From an uncultured Eubacteriales bacterium (lineage in GTDB: Bacteria > Bacillota > Clostridia > Oscillospirales > Oscillospiraceae): a stretch of 64,000 nucleotides of DNA. The translations under genes were made by a program, and so were the position numbers. This document shows positions 61,669-64,000 of the stretch, piece by piece. Each line of letters begins with the position of its first letter. The first letter of the stretch is position 1. The stretch is taken from the NCBI GenBank assembly GCA_900547745.1, contig URHT01000001.1, positions 1 to 64,000 on the forward strand. Reading direction: 5' to 3'. The notes beneath the pieces are model-generated. The model worked only from the letters and a program-made list of their open reading frames with translations. It was not told the DNA's origin and made no database searches.

Positions 61669-61675
61669 CCCCACG
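61669..61675. repeat. 7-bp target duplication, right copy of element B
   Basis: CCCCACG, identical to 51880-51886. Confidence 0.75.
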
Positions 61676-61865
61676 CGGCGTCGAAGCTGATGGCACACAC
61701 CTTTTGGGTACGCTCCACCGAGTAGATGGGCAGCTGCCGCGTGCTGGCCGCCGCGCTGACGGAGACGGGGTAGTTCACCACATAAAAGATGGCTGCCGCC
61801 AGCACCAGTGCCGCGCTGCCCACCATGTACCACCGCCGCAGCAGGAACACCTTAATCTTCTTCAT
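61669..61865 (-). pseudogene. pdaB: pdaB-like deacetylase, N-terminal third
   Basis: The frame starts MKKIKVFLLRRWYMVGSAAL with one membrane anchor and reaches SVERTQKVCAISFDAAWG, the first metal-binding motif of PdaB-type CE4 enzymes. Element B begins exactly after this motif. PdaB is a sporulation-specific deacetylase needed for stable spore cortex in Bacillus subtilis, so its disruption may affect sporulation. Confidence 0.9.
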
Positions 61866-61945
61866 ATCATATCCGCCCCTTTCCGGTTTTGCCTTATCCT
61901 ATGCCCCGCGCCCAGTGAATATATCGCCGCTCGCCGGACGTGCGC

Positions 61946-61986
61946 AAAAAGGGACGGCAGTCCACTCGGACTGCCGTCCCTTTTTT
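61946..61986. terminator. Bidirectional terminator after dapF
   Basis: A perfect 18-bp stem with an ACTC loop carries A and T runs on either side. Confidence 0.9.
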
Positions 61987-62837
61987 CAGTGCTCCGCCGC
62001 GCAGAAGCGGCAGTCCTCGTCTGTTGCCTCGCCCTTGCAGACGATGTTGGTGGGGCCGGTGAGGAACAGGTCGGCTACCCGCCGGCCGTCGCGCACCACG
62101 TCCACCGTCAGCTGCCCGCCGGGCACGTCCACCTGTACTCGCTGCCCGGACACCCGGCCCAGAAGCGTCAGCACCGTGACCACGGAGCCGGTGCCGGTGC
62201 CGCAGGCGTAGGTGAAGTCCTCCACGCCCCGCTCATAGGTCAGCTCCTGCACATGATCCGGCCCGACGATCTCGTAGAAATTCACGTTGGCCCCCTTGGG
62301 ATAGCCCTCGTAGAACCGCAGCTGCCGCCCCAGCTCCCGCAGCTGCTGCCGGTCACAGTCCGCCAGCCCCGGCATCTCCACGGCAATGTGGGGCAGGCCG
62401 GGATCGCCCAGCTCCACATAGGGCGTGGCGTAGACCGTGCCGCCGATGCCGGCGGCGGCATCCAGCCGGATGACGCTGGGATCGTTCAGCCGGATGCGGT
62501 AGTTCCGCTGATCCAGCCGCCAGCCCGTGACCAGCCCGGCGGTGGTCTCCACGGTCTGCACCTCGCCAGCCAGCCCGTTCTCATAGCCGTAGCGGCAGAT
62601 GCAGCGTGCGCCGTTGCCGCACATCTCGCCCAGTGAGCCGTCGGAATTGTAGTAGCGCATCCGGTAATCCGCTTTCTCGGACGGATCGACCACCATCAGC
62701 CCGTCCGCGCCGATGGACAGATGCCGCTCACACAGGGCGCGGGCAATCTCCGGCCACGCCTCGTCCGGCAGCCGCAGCTGCCGGTTGTCCACGATCACAA
62801 AGTCGTTTCCTGCGCCGTTCATTTTCCAGAATCGCAA
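61986..62837 (-). CDS. dapF: Diaminopimelate epimerase
   Basis: The 283-residue protein shows both catalytic cysteine regions, GEMCGNGARCICRY and FTYACGTGTGSV, and starts MRFWKMNGAGNDFVIVDNRQ, typical of DapF. It converts LL- to meso-diaminopimelate for lysine and peptidoglycan synthesis. The start is TTG after GGGAGCTGACATAC. It is monocistronic here. Confidence 0.95.
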   Translation of the reverse strand: MRFWKMNGAGNDFVIVDNRQLRLPDEAWPEIARALCERHLSIGADGLMVVDPSEKADYRMRYYNSDGSLGEMCGNGARCICRYGYENGLAGEVQTVETTAGLVTGWRLDQRNYRIRLNDPSVIRLDAAAGIGGTVYATPYVELGDPGLPHIAVEMPGLADCDRQQLRELGRQLRFYEGYPKGANVNFYEIVGPDHVQELTYERGVEDFTYACGTGTGSVVTVLTLLGRVSGQRVQVDVPGGQLTVDVVRDGRRVADLFLTGPTNIVCKGEATDEDCRFCAAEH

Positions 62838-62951
62838 GTATGTCAGCTCCCTTCCGTCTTCGGAATGTCATTCCTCCTCCAGTATACGGCAGGCGGGCGC
62901 AAAAAGCAAGCCGCCCCTCGGTCAAAGAGCCTTGTATCATACTTCGGAATA

Positions 62952-62980
62952 TTGCCAACCGCCGGAAAAAGCGGTATAAT
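62952..62980 (+). promoter_or_regulatory. Promoter of the GNAT gene
   Basis: TTGCCA, a 17-base spacer and TATAAT end about 32 bases before the start. Confidence 0.85.
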
Positions 62981-63011
62981 CAAAATATTAAACGGCGAAA
63001 GGAGCACGCTT

Positions 63012-64000
63012 ATGCACAACGACACGGCGTCCCGCAGCTGGGACGTCCGCCCCCTGACGGCGGCGGACATAGAGGCGTATCTGGATATCTATCTCAACTC
63101 CTACCCGGCCTACAAATCATTGGACGCCGCGTGCCGCGCCCACTACCGGGACAAGCACCTGACGGAGCTGCGAGAGGACACACAGACCCGCACGGTGGGA
63201 CTGTTCGAGGGGGATACCCTCATCGCCACCATGAAGCTGATCCTGTTCTCCATGAACTTCTTCGGCCGGATGCAGCCCGCCTGCGGCCTGATGGCGCTGG
63301 AGGTGCATCCGCTCCACAAAAAGAAGGGCGCTGCGCTGTATATGGTGCGGTACTTCGAGGACTACGCCCGGCGGCACGGCGCGCTGCTGACGCTGCTGCT
63401 GCCCTTCCGGATCAGCTTTTACCGCCGGATGGGCTACGGCTTTGCCGGCAAGCTGTACGAATACCGCCTGCCCACGTCGGTGCTGCCCTGGCCGGACGCC
63501 GAAGCGCAGCGCCGTCTGCGGCTCCTGCGGCCGGAGGACTTCGACGCGGCCATGGCCTGCCAGCGCCGCTTCGCCGCCCGAAACCACGGCATGGTGGAGA
63601 AATTCGATGAGGAGCTGCGCGCCGCCCGGGACGATATACAGGTGCGCCGCATGGGCTGGTACGACGACGGCGGCACGCTGCGGGGCTACGCGGCCTACCG
63701 CTTTGAAAGCGCCAGCGACACCAACTACACCCAGAACCGTCTCAGTGTGGAGGAGCTGGTCTACGAGGACGGCGGCGTGCTGCGGGCGCTGCTGGGCGGT
63801 CTGAAGCTGCAGGAGGATCTGGCCCAGACCGTGATCCTCCGCACCGGCGAGGAGGACTTCCACCACCTGCTGCACGACCCGCAGGACGTATCGAGGAACT
63901 ACATTGACTATGGCTTCCTCCAGACCAACGTCTCCGCCGTGGGTACCATGTTCAAGATGACGGACGCCGCGGCCTTCGTGGAGCGGACGGCCTACCGCCC
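63012..64000 (+). CDS. GNAT acetyltransferase, Eis-like, partial
   Basis: The frame opens MHNDTASRSWDVRPLTAADI after AAAGGAGCACGCTT and stays open to the right edge (about 330 residues). ALIAxxx-type core motifs TLIATMKLILFSMNFFGRMQ, ALEVHPLHKKKGAALYMVRY and LPFRISFYRRMGYGF match Eis-type enzymes with two GNAT folds and a sterol-carrier-like C-terminus, which should lie beyond the window. It probably acetylates a small amine or protein. Its C-terminus is not visible. Confidence 0.82.
   Translation, partial: MHNDTASRSWDVRPLTAADIEAYLDIYLNSYPAYKSLDAACRAHYRDKHLTELREDTQTRTVGLFEGDTLIATMKLILFSMNFFGRMQPACGLMALEVHPLHKKKGAALYMVRYFEDYARRHGALLTLLLPFRISFYRRMGYGFAGKLYEYRLPTSVLPWPDAEAQRRLRLLRPEDFDAAMACQRRFAARNHGMVEKFDEELRAARDDIQVRRMGWYDDGGTLRGYAAYRFESASDTNYTQNRLSVEELVYEDGGVLRALLGGLKLQEDLAQTVILRTGEEDFHHLLHDPQDVSRNYIDYGFLQTNVSAVGTMFKMTDAAAFVERTAYR

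Overview
The window is one contiguous stretch of a GC-rich, low-G+C-phylum (Bacillota) chromosome. The Clostridia signs are a T-box before thrS, a fused TAXI-type TRAP permease, a membrane pyrophosphatase, DUF3793, DUF1653 and DUF523 proteins, MsrAB lipoprotein, a PdaB-type sporulation deacetylase and consensus sigma-A promoters. Codon bias and gene content resemble gut Oscillospiraceae; genus is not determinable by eye. No rRNA, tRNA or CRISPR array was recognised.

Layout. 1-3.5 kb: minus-strand zinc uptake operon (Fur-type regulator, small Cys membrane protein, structured leader, ZnuA with an internal ZinT domain, ZnuC, ZnuB running off the left edge). 3.7-6.8 kb: M50-like membrane protease, then MsrAB/DUF6132 and a decapitated TlpA-like gene. 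6.8-8.5 kb: remnant of a Tn916-like element (excisionase, integrase). 8.6-37.6 kb: core genes, namely YchF, APC permease, an inactive SipA-like signal peptidase with a class B sortase, HAD phosphatase, T-box-thrS, TAXI TRAP transporter whose binding protein is circularly permuted, HppA, an HTH/kinase/zinc-ribbon trio, small housekeeping enzymes, a LacI-regulated sugar ABC operon with malQ, uraA with a leader-peptide attenuator, birA, a two-part chromate transporter and DUF3793. 37.7-41.0 kb: LysR regulators, a LysR/PLP-lyase deletion scar and a ThrE exporter.

41.1-61.9 kb is the most unusual part. A single minus-strand pdaB-like polysaccharide deacetylase gene is cut into three pieces by two separate insertions. 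Element A (41368-51543) has about 140-bp terminal inverted repeats and an 8-bp target duplication. Element B (51887-61668) has short palindrome-bearing inverted ends and a 7-bp duplication. Removing both elements and one copy of each duplication restores a 777-nt frame of 259 codons. Element A has no recognisable transposase and carries a defence-like cargo: DUF2971 protein, metallophosphoesterase-NACHT STAND protein, GHKL ATPase with a PD-(D/E)XK-like C-terminus, Tag glycosylase, AbiEi with a truncated AbiEii, and a Fic protein. Element B carries a large serine recombinase, a truncated AAA ATPase, broken lipoprotein genes, a KtrAB-type potassium system, an LTA-synthase-like sulfatase and a GT8 glycosyltransferase.

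61.9-64 kb returns to core genes: dapF and a GNAT acetyltransferase running off the right edge. The main functional themes are metal uptake, envelope maintenance, organic-acid and sugar uptake, and an accessory block that has very likely inactivated a sporulation gene.
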